Below are positions 16,790 to 24,837 of a stretch of 64,000 bases of DNA, in pieces. The translations under genes and the position numbers were made by a program. How positions within the stretch are numbered: the first letter of the stretch is position 1; each line of letters opens with the position of its first letter. The notes under the pieces are model-generated. The model was not told the origin of the DNA. It saw nothing but the letters and a program-made list of their open reading frames with translations, and did not search any database. The stretch lies in assembly GCF_007746795.1 (NCBI RefSeq), contig NZ_CP036343.1:1182531-1246530 (forward strand), written 5' to 3'. Origin of the DNA: Gimesia algae. GTDB lineage: Bacteria > Planctomycetota > Planctomycetia > Planctomycetales > Planctomycetaceae.

Positions 16790-18223
16790 CTACTTCTGTT
16801 GAGTCGATTTTCTGGCCTGATTTGTCAGTTCTTGAATTTTGGAAACCACCCGCTGTTCGACCGATTCGGCAAATGGACCAGGGTACGAGGTATATATCAT
16901 GGCCCTGTTGCCTTCGTAGCCTCCTTCTTGCAGGACGCGCGAACTGGGGAGATAGCCGAATACATGGTTTGAGTAGCCGGCAACCCAGATGACAGGCTCC
17001 TGTTTGCTGGAATTCTCAGTACCTGATTTCAGTTCCTGCTGCAGCCTGAGAGAATAATCCACAACCGTTTCACCACAAATGGCTGCTAATGTCAGATCAT
17101 TCCCAAACTGAATTACCTGCAGAGGAAATGCATAGCTGGTCTGAATACCCCCGCGTTCTTCGAGCTGATCCAGCAGACGGACCGCGTGGCTTTGTTCATA
17201 TTTATTGCCTGTTTCCTTGCGTTTGAGCAGTTCTTCACGGGCAGGGGGAGTCGCAAATTCCAGTTCGACCTCTTCCATTGCGATTCCCAGGGGACCATGA
17301 ATTTCACGAGGCTGTTTGACAGACAGAGCCACTTCGACGGCGTTGGAAAGGGCGCGACCGTGCTGTTTCGCCAGATCCAGAGATCGCCGCGGATAGGGAT
17401 TCTGATCTCCTCCGCAGCCCATCATAAAAAGAGCCACCGTACCCGGATGTGCGGCTTCCAGATATTCCTGGGCATACCCGGCATAGTCACCACAAAACTG
17501 ATAAAAACTGAGCGTTGTATTATGACAGGCATAACCAAAGAGCACCGCCAGCAGGGAACTGTCTGGGCGTTCTACAATTAATACCGGCACCCGTTGATCT
17601 ACGGGACCTTCCGGATAGGGACTGTTTACCACTCCCCCAGAAGTCGGCAGGCGGCGATTCATTGAGAAGCCAGCCCGTGCGGAAGCATACTTCAGCTCAA
17701 CCGGCGCCAGACGAGGCAGTGTTTCTTCGATTGCCTTGAGGAGTTTCTCGACCAGCAAATTCGTATACTGGCGGGCTTCTGCACCTCGATCTCCTCCCAG
17801 TCCCCGGCGGGTCGCTTTGTCTTCCCGTAATTCGGGTCCGCAATGCGTATGCGATGCGTTCATCAATAAGGCAGCTGAGGGTATTTTAAACTCCGATTCC
17901 AGACGCGCGGCAATCGGATCGCGCAATGCAGGCGTAATCCCGATCAGGTCAGTCGTAATGATCACGACTTTTTGCCCTCGCGTATCTTCCAGAATCAACA
18001 GCTTGGCGTACAGATCATGCACTTTTCCCTCAGAGGGTTTTGTGCGGGCTGCGTAGCCGGACATCCACATGGGTTTATCGGGCGTGATCACGACAGAGGC
18101 AGCGGCACCGCGCCATTCGGTTTTGCGAGCTGTTTCTGCTGCCGAGGCTCGTATTACTGCGGCAGACGTCATCCAGGTAATCAGTAAAGTCAGAATCAAT
18201 ATTTGACGGAAGTAAAAGTTCAT
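16790..18223 (-). CDS. Neutral/alkaline non-lysosomal ceramidase-like protein
   Basis: Protein of 477 residues with a signal peptide (LILTLLITWMTSAAVIRASA). It corresponds to the ceramidase N-terminal catalytic domain: VVITPDKPMWMSGY at the start, NASHTHCGPELREDK (zinc-binding HTH type) and FGYACHNTTLSFYQFCGDYAGYAQ with further metal-ligand His residues. The C-terminal immunoglobulin-like domain of full ceramidases is missing, as usual for the planctomycete members. The substrate is unknown; not necessarily ceramide. It starts 39 bases after the stop of the ThiF-like gene on the same strand and may be read through from that operon. A partial paralogue lies at the left edge (1-194). Confidence 0.85.
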   Translation of the reverse strand: MNFYFRQILILTLLITWMTSAAVIRASAAETARKTEWRGAAASVVITPDKPMWMSGYAARTKPSEGKVHDLYAKLLILEDTRGQKVVIITTDLIGITPALRDPIAARLESEFKIPSAALLMNASHTHCGPELREDKATRRGLGGDRGAEARQYTNLLVEKLLKAIEETLPRLAPVELKYASARAGFSMNRRLPTSGGVVNSPYPEGPVDQRVPVLIVERPDSSLLAVLFGYACHNTTLSFYQFCGDYAGYAQEYLEAAHPGTVALFMMGCGGDQNPYPRRSLDLAKQHGRALSNAVEVALSVKQPREIHGPLGIAMEEVELEFATPPAREELLKRKETGNKYEQSHAVRLLDQLEERGGIQTSYAFPLQVIQFGNDLTLAAICGETVVDYSLRLQQELKSGTENSSKQEPVIWVAGYSNHVFGYLPSSRVLQEGGYEGNRAMIYTSYPGPFAESVEQRVVSKIQELTNQARKSTQQK

Positions 18224-18262
18224 AGAGGCACCTCAGCGGCTTAAATAAAATGAAATCATTGA

Positions 18263-19012
18263 TCAGGCTCCACAGACTGCGCAATCTTTTCGACGCAGAA
18301 TCCGGTTTCTTTGAAATGTCATATCCCGCAAATCAAACATCAGCAGTTGATTGGCCAGCGTATCACCCAGACCACTGAGCAACTTGATCGCTTCCATTGC
18401 CGCCATACAGCCAACCGTACCGGAGACAGCACCAAACACCGGGAACTCGCGTTTCCAGGCAGGAGGATCGTGGGGGTAGAGACAGGCCAGACAGCCTGTC
18501 TGGCCGGGGATAAACGTGGTCAGTTGTGCTTCGAGGTCATACATGGCACATTCCACGAGCGGCTTATTCTGCAAGACTGACTGCCGGTTCATCGCATAGC
18601 GTTCCGGGAAGAGCGGGGCACAGTCGACAATCAGGTCGACCTGATTCACAATCGATTCCGCATTCTCTTCACTGAGGTTGTTCGGGATTGCCACAATTTC
18701 CAGCCGGGGATTGAGTTCCTTTAATCGCCGCTCTGCTGATTCGACACGAGGTTTACCCAGCCAGTCATGGGTCATTAAAAGCTGACGATTCAGGTCACTC
18801 GGTTTGACATTCCCTGCGTGGGCAATCACCAGTTTTCCAACGCCTGCCGCTGCCAGTTCGTATGCCACCACACTTCCCAGACCACCACATCGCGAGATCA
18901 AAACAGACGCGTTTTTGAGCTTCTCCTGACCGGCTTCTCCAAATTCGGGCACCCAGATCTGCCACTCATAAACTGCTCGTTCTTCATCCGACAGGGGAGC
19001 GAAACCGGACAT
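18263..19012 (-). CDS. ThiF/MoeB/HesA family (E1-like) protein with altered active site
   Basis: Protein of 249 residues, started at the second of two adjacent ATGs because AGGAG is 5 bases from it. The fold is clearly MoeB/ThiF: NRQLL with the adenylation Arg76, GKPRVESA, AMEAIKLLSG and two zinc Cys pairs (CLAC at 174-177 and CAVC near the end). But the ATP loop reads SRCGGLGS instead of GxGGLGS, the Asp after the second strand (normally DxD) is AHAG, and the conserved DCxDN is DCAPL, so the Mg-binding Asp is Pro133. It may bind or activate the neighbouring MoaD-like protein in an unusual way, or be inactive. Confidence 0.8.
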   Translation of the reverse strand: MSGFAPLSDEERAVYEWQIWVPEFGEAGQEKLKNASVLISRCGGLGSVVAYELAAAGVGKLVIAHAGNVKPSDLNRQLLMTHDWLGKPRVESAERRLKELNPRLEIVAIPNNLSEENAESIVNQVDLIVDCAPLFPERYAMNRQSVLQNKPLVECAMYDLEAQLTTFIPGQTGCLACLYPHDPPAWKREFPVFGAVSGTVGCMAAMEAIKLLSGLGDTLANQLLMFDLRDMTFQRNRILRRKDCAVCGA

Positions 19013-19068
19013 CATGACTCCTGTAGCTTGAGGCGGGATTTCTATTTTACAATGTTAAGGTGGGTTCC

Positions 19069-19347
19069 TCATCCCCCGGAAATCGGGGAGAGAATCGTCA
19101 CGACCTGGTGAGGTTCCAGCGTCAGTGGTTCTTCCCATAATACCTGTTCGTTCGAAACAAACAACAGGATGGATGGGTGCAGTGCCTCTGAATCCGGAAA
19201 CAGTAGAGGCTTCAGAGCCGTCGAGTGTGATTCCGCAACTTGCTTCACCAGATCCTGCAAAGTGCTTCCCGGTGAAACGTCATATTCTTCAGCACCTGTA
19301 CCGGCCGCCTTTTTAACCTGGGCCGTATATTCTACCTTAATCTTCAT
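19069..19347 (-). CDS. MoaD/ThiS-like ubiquitin-fold sulfur carrier
   Basis: Protein of 92 residues ending in Ser-Gly-Gly, the C-terminal diglycine that E1-like enzymes adenylate in MoaD and ThiS. The N-terminus MKIKVEYTAQVKKAAG and the end VVTILSPISGG match the beta-grasp MoaD pattern. It lies between the molybdate-type ATPase (1 base away) and the ThiF-like gene (56 bases away), so it is cotranscribed. MoaD would donate sulfur to molybdopterin; whether this paralogue does so, or serves another sulfur or modification pathway, is open. Confidence 0.85.
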   Translation of the reverse strand: MKIKVEYTAQVKKAAGTGAEEYDVSPGSTLQDLVKQVAESHSTALKPLLFPDSEALHPSILLFVSNEQVLWEEPLTLEPHQVVTILSPISGG

Positions 19348-19348
19348 T

Positions 19349-20080
19349 CTATTGCGCTTTCAATCTTGCTGAAGGACCGGCCTTCGATTCGGGTTCCTGA
19401 CTACTGGTAGTAGTGTCTTCCGCGAACTCTGCTGTCTTTGATGGCAGGCTGCATACCACTCCATCAACAATCGCTAATTTAATATCCCCCAGCCGCTCTG
19501 ATTCGGAAGCATTGTGCGTGATATGCAAGGTCGTCACGCCGGTCATGCGCTGCACTTCACTCAACAGAGTGCACATATCGCCGCGCGTGTTTTCGTCTAA
19601 CGCACTCAAAGGTTCATCCAGGCAGAGAATGGAAGGTTTCGCAGCCAGAGCACGCCCCAGAGCAACCCGTTGCGTTTCCCCCCCACTCAAACCAAAGGGA
19701 GTTCGATTCAACAGATTACTGATTCCCAGCAGTTCTGCCAGTTCTTCGACACGAATATTGATTTCCCGCTGACTCCATTTTCGCAGTTCTAAAGCAAACG
19801 AGAGATTATCTCGCACCGTCATTGTATGAAACAGCACTCCATCCTGGGGTACATATCCAATTTCACGCTCAGCCGGGCTGGCATGCGTCATCTGGTTTCC
19901 GTTCAGAGAAACGGTACCCGACTGGACTTTCTTCAGGCCACAGATGGTTTCCAGAATGGTGGTTTTCCCGCTGCCGGTCTTACCCATCAAGACGGCATAG
20001 TGCCCCCCGGGTACTTCAAAGCTGACGTCTTTCAACCGGAATTCGCCAACCTGGACACAAAGGTTTTTTACGGAAATCAT
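19349..20080 (-). CDS. modC: ABC transporter ATPase, molybdate/tungstate type (ModC-like)
   Basis: Protein of 243 residues from the ATG at 20080; the longer frame starts at TTG. Walker A GKTGSGKTT, Q-loop YVPQDG, signature LSGGETQRVALGRALA and Walker B ILCLDEPLSALD are all present. The C-terminal TOBE/Mop regulatory domain of classical ModC is absent. It is read after the permease with 58 bases between them and ends one base before the MoaD-like gene. Membership of the molybdate group is supported by the neighbouring ModA-like and MoaD-like genes. Confidence 0.85.
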   Translation of the reverse strand: MISVKNLCVQVGEFRLKDVSFEVPGGHYAVLMGKTGSGKTTILETICGLKKVQSGTVSLNGNQMTHASPAEREIGYVPQDGVLFHTMTVRDNLSFALELRKWSQREINIRVEELAELLGISNLLNRTPFGLSGGETQRVALGRALAAKPSILCLDEPLSALDENTRGDMCTLLSEVQRMTGVTTLHITHNASESERLGDIKLAIVDGVVCSLPSKTAEFAEDTTTSSQEPESKAGPSARLKAQ

Positions 20081-20138
20081 AATCAATCAAATCAGGTATT
20101 TGAGATCTTTGTAGTGGCAGATCTCAATCAAATCACGT

Positions 20139-21167
20139 TTAAATTGCTGCGCCGCGGGTCAGACCGAACATACGGGCAATGACCAGTACAATCAAGGCAG
20201 CCACAACCATAATCAGTGAGGCGGCAACTGCACCTTCGATATTACCGACCGTCAGTTCCAGGAACACTGTTGTCGGAAGCACTTCCGTTTTCATACGGGT
20301 TGCCCCGGAAAAGACCAGAATCGGACCGAACTCACCCAGCGAGCGTGCCCAGGCGAGTGTGCCCGCTGCCAGCAGTCCGCGATAAGCCTGAGGAAAGACC
20401 ACAAGCCAGAAGGCCTGTCCCCGACTGCAGCCCAGCGTTAACGCCACCTGTTCATATCGCGGGCCAATCTGATCAAAGGTGACCCGCATCGTCCGCACCG
20501 CGAAGGCACAGGCCACCATGAACTGAGCCAGAATCACGCTGGGTATTTCGTAGGTCACTCCGATTGATTTTCCGAAAATTACTTTTGTCACTTTGCGAAT
20601 CAAATCATCAACCGACTGCCTGTTGTCTATCGGCTGCTCCTCATAATCCGGCTTCTTCGCTACGAATGGTTGTTCATCTATAACAGGCTGCCGATCTTTT
20701 ATCTGATTTGGCTCAGTGACAACAACTTCTTTAACTCTCGATTCTTCTGCAACCAGTTCATTGAGCCACTCGACCTGTGGCACTTTAACCTGAAACAGGA
20801 TCAGCAGGCATAGTCCGATCACCAGAGGAGGCAGGACGATTGGAATGTCCAGGATTGCGTCAATCAGCGTTTTACCCGGAAATTCGTGACGCGACATCAG
20901 ATAGCCAATCGGCACGGAAACCCAGAGCGACAGCACCGTCGTAATTGCGCAGGAGATCAGACTCAGCCAGATGGCATAGCGAATTTCCGGTTTGGCAAAT
21001 GCATTCCAGATGTGGTCTGGCGTGGTATAAGTAGTCTCGGCGGTCAGCATCGCCACGATCAGGAACACATAAAATGCACTGATGGAAATAAATATGGTGT
21101 AGAATGCCACATCAGAGCGTGGCTTAAATTCCCGGATTTTCTGTTCGTTAGTAATCGGCTCTGTCAT
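20139..21167 (-). CDS. modB: ABC transporter permease, molybdate/tungstate type (ModB-like) with a long charged insertion
   Basis: Protein of 342 residues with about six membrane helices. The binding-protein-dependent permease motif is present (ALTLGCSRGQAFWLVVFPQAYRGLLAAGTLAWARSLGEFGP). Between two helices, at about residues 130-195, it carries an insertion of roughly 60-70 charged residues (Glu/Lys/Asp/Gln rich), where normal ModB has a short loop. This loop is expected to face the binding protein. Start and stop of modA and this gene overlap in ATGA, which indicates translational coupling. Confidence 0.85.
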   Translation of the reverse strand: MTEPITNEQKIREFKPRSDVAFYTIFISISAFYVFLIVAMLTAETTYTTPDHIWNAFAKPEIRYAIWLSLISCAITTVLSLWVSVPIGYLMSRHEFPGKTLIDAILDIPIVLPPLVIGLCLLILFQVKVPQVEWLNELVAEESRVKEVVVTEPNQIKDRQPVIDEQPFVAKKPDYEEQPIDNRQSVDDLIRKVTKVIFGKSIGVTYEIPSVILAQFMVACAFAVRTMRVTFDQIGPRYEQVALTLGCSRGQAFWLVVFPQAYRGLLAAGTLAWARSLGEFGPILVFSGATRMKTEVLPTTVFLELTVGNIEGAVAASLIMVVAALIVLVIARMFGLTRGAAI

Positions 21168-22759
21168 AGCGACCCCGAAGCAATGCGCCAGCGAAAGCCG
21201 CTGGATTCGAAGATTGCCCGCGAAGGAGCCGCTGTGAGTTTAGCAACCAGACGCTGCATCAGATGCGGGTACTTCGTCGATTTCAGGATCGCAATGGGCT
21301 GTTCCGCCAGAGGTCGTCCCTCTTTGATTTCAACCACGTCCAGCTTGTCCGTCACTTTCGAAATATTGGCACGATACACAATGGCTGCATCCAGTGAACC
21401 GGTCCTCAACTGATTGACGAGCAGATCCGCAGTGGGGGTGTTGGTTTTGACGTTCGGCTGCACAGCGTCATACAGACTTTGATCGTTTTGCACCAGCGGT
21501 CCCAATAATCTTTTGGTCAAAGCCCCCAGGGCGCTCTGTTCATGATGCGCCAGCCCAACCTTGATATCTTTTCCGGCGAGATCAAAGACTGTTTTGATCT
21601 GTTTGGGGTTTCCTTTTTCTACAATGATGACCATATCGGTCTCAGCGACTGTGAGAGGCAAGGTAAACTTGGGCTGGACCTGCACCATATAAGAAGTATC
21701 ACAGGCAAAGTAGGCATCGGGTCGCTGACCACTGTTGATCTGTCCCACCAGAATCCCACACCCGTTATACACTGTATTGACCGTCACTCCCTCGCGTTGT
21801 TCGAACTCTTTTAATGTATCCTGAATCGCCAGTCGATTCACTCCGCCACTGAAGAGCAAGATCGTCGGATGGGGATCCCATGCGTCACCTTCCACTGTTT
21901 CATAGCCCATCTCGGCAAACTGTTTCTGCCCCTTTTCAGGTGCCTGTAGATAACGGGCAAACAGGAGCGATTTCTGAGGTTTCTCAGAGGAATTCAGAAC
22001 GCTAACGGTTACATTTTTAATTGTTCCTGAAAATTCTGGTACATCAACCATAGTCGCTTTTTCAGGATGCTGGTTTACGGTGGCATCCCAGACAACCGCG
22101 GCATCGACGGCCCCCAGCAGGACATCAGTCGCAATTTCGGATACTGTTGGTTTAAAGACATGTGCCGACCTGGAAACCGCATCCCACTTACCGGCTTCAG
22201 TCAATTTCTTTTTTGTCAGCTTTCCAACCGAAGCCGCATCGGGATTGGCCAGTGCAAAGGTCACATCTGCTTTCAACAAATCATCGATCGATTGAATTTT
22301 TTTCGGATTCCCTTTTTTGACCATGATGACCGGATGCATACGGGCAACGGATACCGCCTCGTTAATCAGCCCTTTCTTACGGGCAATTTCGATATAGCTG
22401 GTGTCGGCTGCAAGATAGAGATCACCTTTCTTCGCCACCTGCAGGTTACTGAGCAGGGTTCCCGAACCACCATACTGCAGATGCACGGGCACACCAAATT
22501 CTTCTTCAGCAAATTGTGCAGCGGCGGCGGCCACCGGTGGTTTGATCCCCGCAGCACAGAACATTACCAGAGCATCATCTTCATTAGCCGTTGTTTGATT
22601 TTTCTCTTTATCTTTTGGGGGAGAGTAAACCAGCAATGCCACCATCAGGATCAGAAACAGAAGTGAACCTCCTCCGATTGCCAACCCACTATTTATGTTT
22701 CCTGTCCGGCAGGGAGTCGGTGTTGACTGCTTCCCATTCTGACTACGGAGATATCTCAT
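21164..22759 (-). CDS. modA: Membrane-anchored molybdate-type binding protein with two tandem ModA-like domains
   Basis: Protein of 531 residues from the ATG at 22759; an in-frame GTG at 22768 sits inside the likely ribosome site. A hydrophobic helix at about 25-45 anchors it. Two periplasmic binding domains follow in tandem: the first from about residue 60 (VMFCAAGIKPP, LQYGGSGTLLSNLQ, GDLYLAADTSYIEIA) and the second from about 295 (ILLFSGGVNR, VYNGCGILVGQI, DAYFACDTSYMV). Normal ModA has one domain of about 250 residues. The second copy lacks the Ser-Gly-Ser phosphate/oxyanion pattern of the first (NGCGIL against GGSGTL), so the two may bind different oxyanions. Confidence 0.85.
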   Translation of the reverse strand: MRYLRSQNGKQSTPTPCRTGNINSGLAIGGGSLLFLILMVALLVYSPPKDKEKNQTTANEDDALVMFCAAGIKPPVAAAAAQFAEEEFGVPVHLQYGGSGTLLSNLQVAKKGDLYLAADTSYIEIARKKGLINEAVSVARMHPVIMVKKGNPKKIQSIDDLLKADVTFALANPDAASVGKLTKKKLTEAGKWDAVSRSAHVFKPTVSEIATDVLLGAVDAAVVWDATVNQHPEKATMVDVPEFSGTIKNVTVSVLNSSEKPQKSLLFARYLQAPEKGQKQFAEMGYETVEGDAWDPHPTILLFSGGVNRLAIQDTLKEFEQREGVTVNTVYNGCGILVGQINSGQRPDAYFACDTSYMVQVQPKFTLPLTVAETDMVIIVEKGNPKQIKTVFDLAGKDIKVGLAHHEQSALGALTKRLLGPLVQNDQSLYDAVQPNVKTNTPTADLLVNQLRTGSLDAAIVYRANISKVTDKLDVVEIKEGRPLAEQPIAILKSTKYPHLMQRLVAKLTAAPSRAIFESSGFRWRIASGSL

Positions 22760-22794
22760 TATTCCCACCTGACTTTGAGGTTTTTTAAATCAAT

Positions 22795-23484
22795 TTAAGA
22801 GTTAATTAATGCTTCTTTTTCGCTCTGGGGCAGCAGGCGTCCCGCATTGATACCCAGTACACGCTGTGCCGATTGCACTGCCTGATCATCATGCGAGACC
22901 ATTAAAACACAACCGCCGTTTTGCGCAAACTCATTCAGAACATTTAATACAATTTCCGAGTTTTCCGCATCCAGATTACCGGTGGGCTCATCTGCCAGCA
23001 GAACTTTTGGTTGATGAAATAAGGCACGTGCCAGCGCGACGCGTTGTTTTTCGCCGGTACTAAGCTCAGCTGGTGTGTGATGCAGACGCTCCTGCAGACC
23101 AAACTTCTGGATCAGTTCTTCGGCTCGCTGACGTGCCTCAGGCAAGCGGGTTGCTAAGGCAGGAGCGAGTACATTATCCAGCACATTCAGGTAAGGCACC
23201 AGGTGGAACTGCTGAAATACGAATCCCAGATGTGTGGAGCGGAAGCGGGCTCGCTGATCATTCGACAATGCATAAGGATCAGTATTTTCGATCAAAACCT
23301 GACCGGCATCCGGACTCAACAGTCCCCCGACCATTAACAGCAGTGTCGATTTCCCACAACCACTGGGCCCCTGGATCGCCACGAACTCGCCGGCCTCTAT
23401 TGACAGACTGACCCCATCTACAGCCTGAACACGGCGGGAACCTGATTTAAATGATTTAGTAAGCGTTTTCAGTTCCAGTAACAT
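22795..23484 (-). CDS. ABC transporter ATPase, LolD/MacB type
   Basis: Protein of 229 residues. Walker A GPSGCGKST, Q-loop FVFQQFHLVP, signature LSTGEKQRVALARALF and Walker B VLLADEPTGNLD are the typical LolD/MacB/FtsE pattern. The signature has Thr-Gly instead of the common Gly-Gly, as in some planctomycete members. It lies 10 bases after the FtsX-type permease and forms the ATPase of that system. The modA gene follows 35 bases later, so the two ABC systems are probably one transcript. Confidence 0.9.
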   Translation of the reverse strand: MLLELKTLTKSFKSGSRRVQAVDGVSLSIEAGEFVAIQGPSGCGKSTLLLMVGGLLSPDAGQVLIENTDPYALSNDQRARFRSTHLGFVFQQFHLVPYLNVLDNVLAPALATRLPEARQRAEELIQKFGLQERLHHTPAELSTGEKQRVALARALFHQPKVLLADEPTGNLDAENSEIVLNVLNEFAQNGGCVLMVSHDDQAVQSAQRVLGINAGRLLPQSEKEALINS

Positions 23485-23494
23485 ATCCGGTCAA

Positions 23495-24775
23495 TCATCC
23501 TTCCTGAAGTATCGTGGCAGGATCCTGTCGTGCTGCCATCAAAGCGGGAACCCAACTGGCTAAGCTGGCCAGAAGCGGAGCAAACACCAGGCTTAACAGT
23601 AACCAGCGACCTGAAAAAAGCACTTCCTGGGGATGAATCGATTCAGGTAACTTGCCCCAGGTCACACCGATTCCATATCCCAGAAAATAACCGAGCAGGG
23701 CACCGATCAATCCAATCAGCACTGCTTTGATGATAAAGATCCCAAAAACCTGGGAGGAGCGCAGTCCAATCGCCCGCAGAATCCCGATCTCCGTAGCACG
23801 GCGTCGTACATTCTCAAGCGACAAAAAACCAATCCAGGCACCACACCCCAGTACCACCAGGGGAACCAGCACGGCCGCAAAATCGGCGTGTCGCTCGATC
23901 AGTTGAATCCGATTGGCTTTCTCCTGCTCCAGTGAAGCGACAGCGGTCGCATGTGCTTTATTGCGGGCTTCTGCCCGTGCCAACGCAGGCGGACCACGTT
24001 CGATAATCTGCGTGCCGGGAAGAATTTTGCCAACATCATTGCGGATCTCAGCCACGCGGTCTTCGGTTGCACAATTACATTCGAGCGCCAGGATCGCATT
24101 CACCAGATTCTGCATACCCAACAGTTCCTGAGCCTGTTTCAAATTGATCCAGACCGTGCTGTCATCTGCAGTTCCACGCTCGGGATAGGTCAGGGTTACC
24201 TTGAATGGTTTTCCCATCAGTTCGACCTCATCTCCCGCTTTTAATCCCAGTTTTTTCTGAATCTGATATCCGAGCACCATCGCGCCCTCCGGTACCTGCT
24301 GCTGAAGTGGTTTTTTCAGGGCACGTTCCATTTGGGGAACTTCTCCCCGTGTCCCGGTCAGAATGACTTCGCATTCTTTTTCCGGCCAGGTGACTTTTTT
24401 AGCTACCATGGGTAGCAGGTGATTGACCGTCACGATATCTGAATTAGCCAGTTTTGTTACATTTTCTTCAGGCATGGTTTTCGTGACAATTCCCGTCAGG
24501 TGAAATTCGCTCAGATCTTCATCCGCCGGTAAAATCAAAATATTGAAGCCCAGGCCTTTGGTAATTTTGCGCATTGCGTCTTCTAGTTTTGCGCCCGCCA
24601 GTTTCACTTCCTCTGATTTTTTCTCCAGAATCAGTTCTGTCTGGATTTCATCAGCCTGCAATAAGGTCAACGCCGCCACCAGACAGGCCACTGCCACCAC
24701 AACCGATAACAGTCCCAGCAGAAAGTTCATCTTGCGATGCTGCATTTCCTGAATGATCAAGTGAAATAACGACAT
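23495..24775 (-). CDS. ABC transporter permease, FtsX/MacB/LolC type
   Basis: Protein of 426 residues. There is one N-terminal membrane helix (LLGLLSVVVAVACLVAALTLL), then a large extracytoplasmic domain of about 250 residues, then three C-terminal helices with the FtsX-domain motif (RRATEIGILRAIGLRSSQVFGIFIIKAVLIGLIG). This is the architecture of MacB and LolC/E permeases. Substrate unknown; such systems move lipoproteins, peptides or lipids, or drive mechanotransmission. A possible lipoprotein gene precedes it. Confidence 0.88.
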   Translation of the reverse strand: MSLFHLIIQEMQHRKMNFLLGLLSVVVAVACLVAALTLLQADEIQTELILEKKSEEVKLAGAKLEDAMRKITKGLGFNILILPADEDLSEFHLTGIVTKTMPEENVTKLANSDIVTVNHLLPMVAKKVTWPEKECEVILTGTRGEVPQMERALKKPLQQQVPEGAMVLGYQIQKKLGLKAGDEVELMGKPFKVTLTYPERGTADDSTVWINLKQAQELLGMQNLVNAILALECNCATEDRVAEIRNDVGKILPGTQIIERGPPALARAEARNKAHATAVASLEQEKANRIQLIERHADFAAVLVPLVVLGCGAWIGFLSLENVRRRATEIGILRAIGLRSSQVFGIFIIKAVLIGLIGALLGYFLGYGIGVTWGKLPESIHPQEVLFSGRWLLLSLVFAPLLASLASWVPALMAARQDPATILQEG

Positions 24776-24837
24776 TGATTTTACGTCCTTCTGAACAAGC
24801 CACTAACGGCACTCTGATATTAAATTCAAGTTATTAG

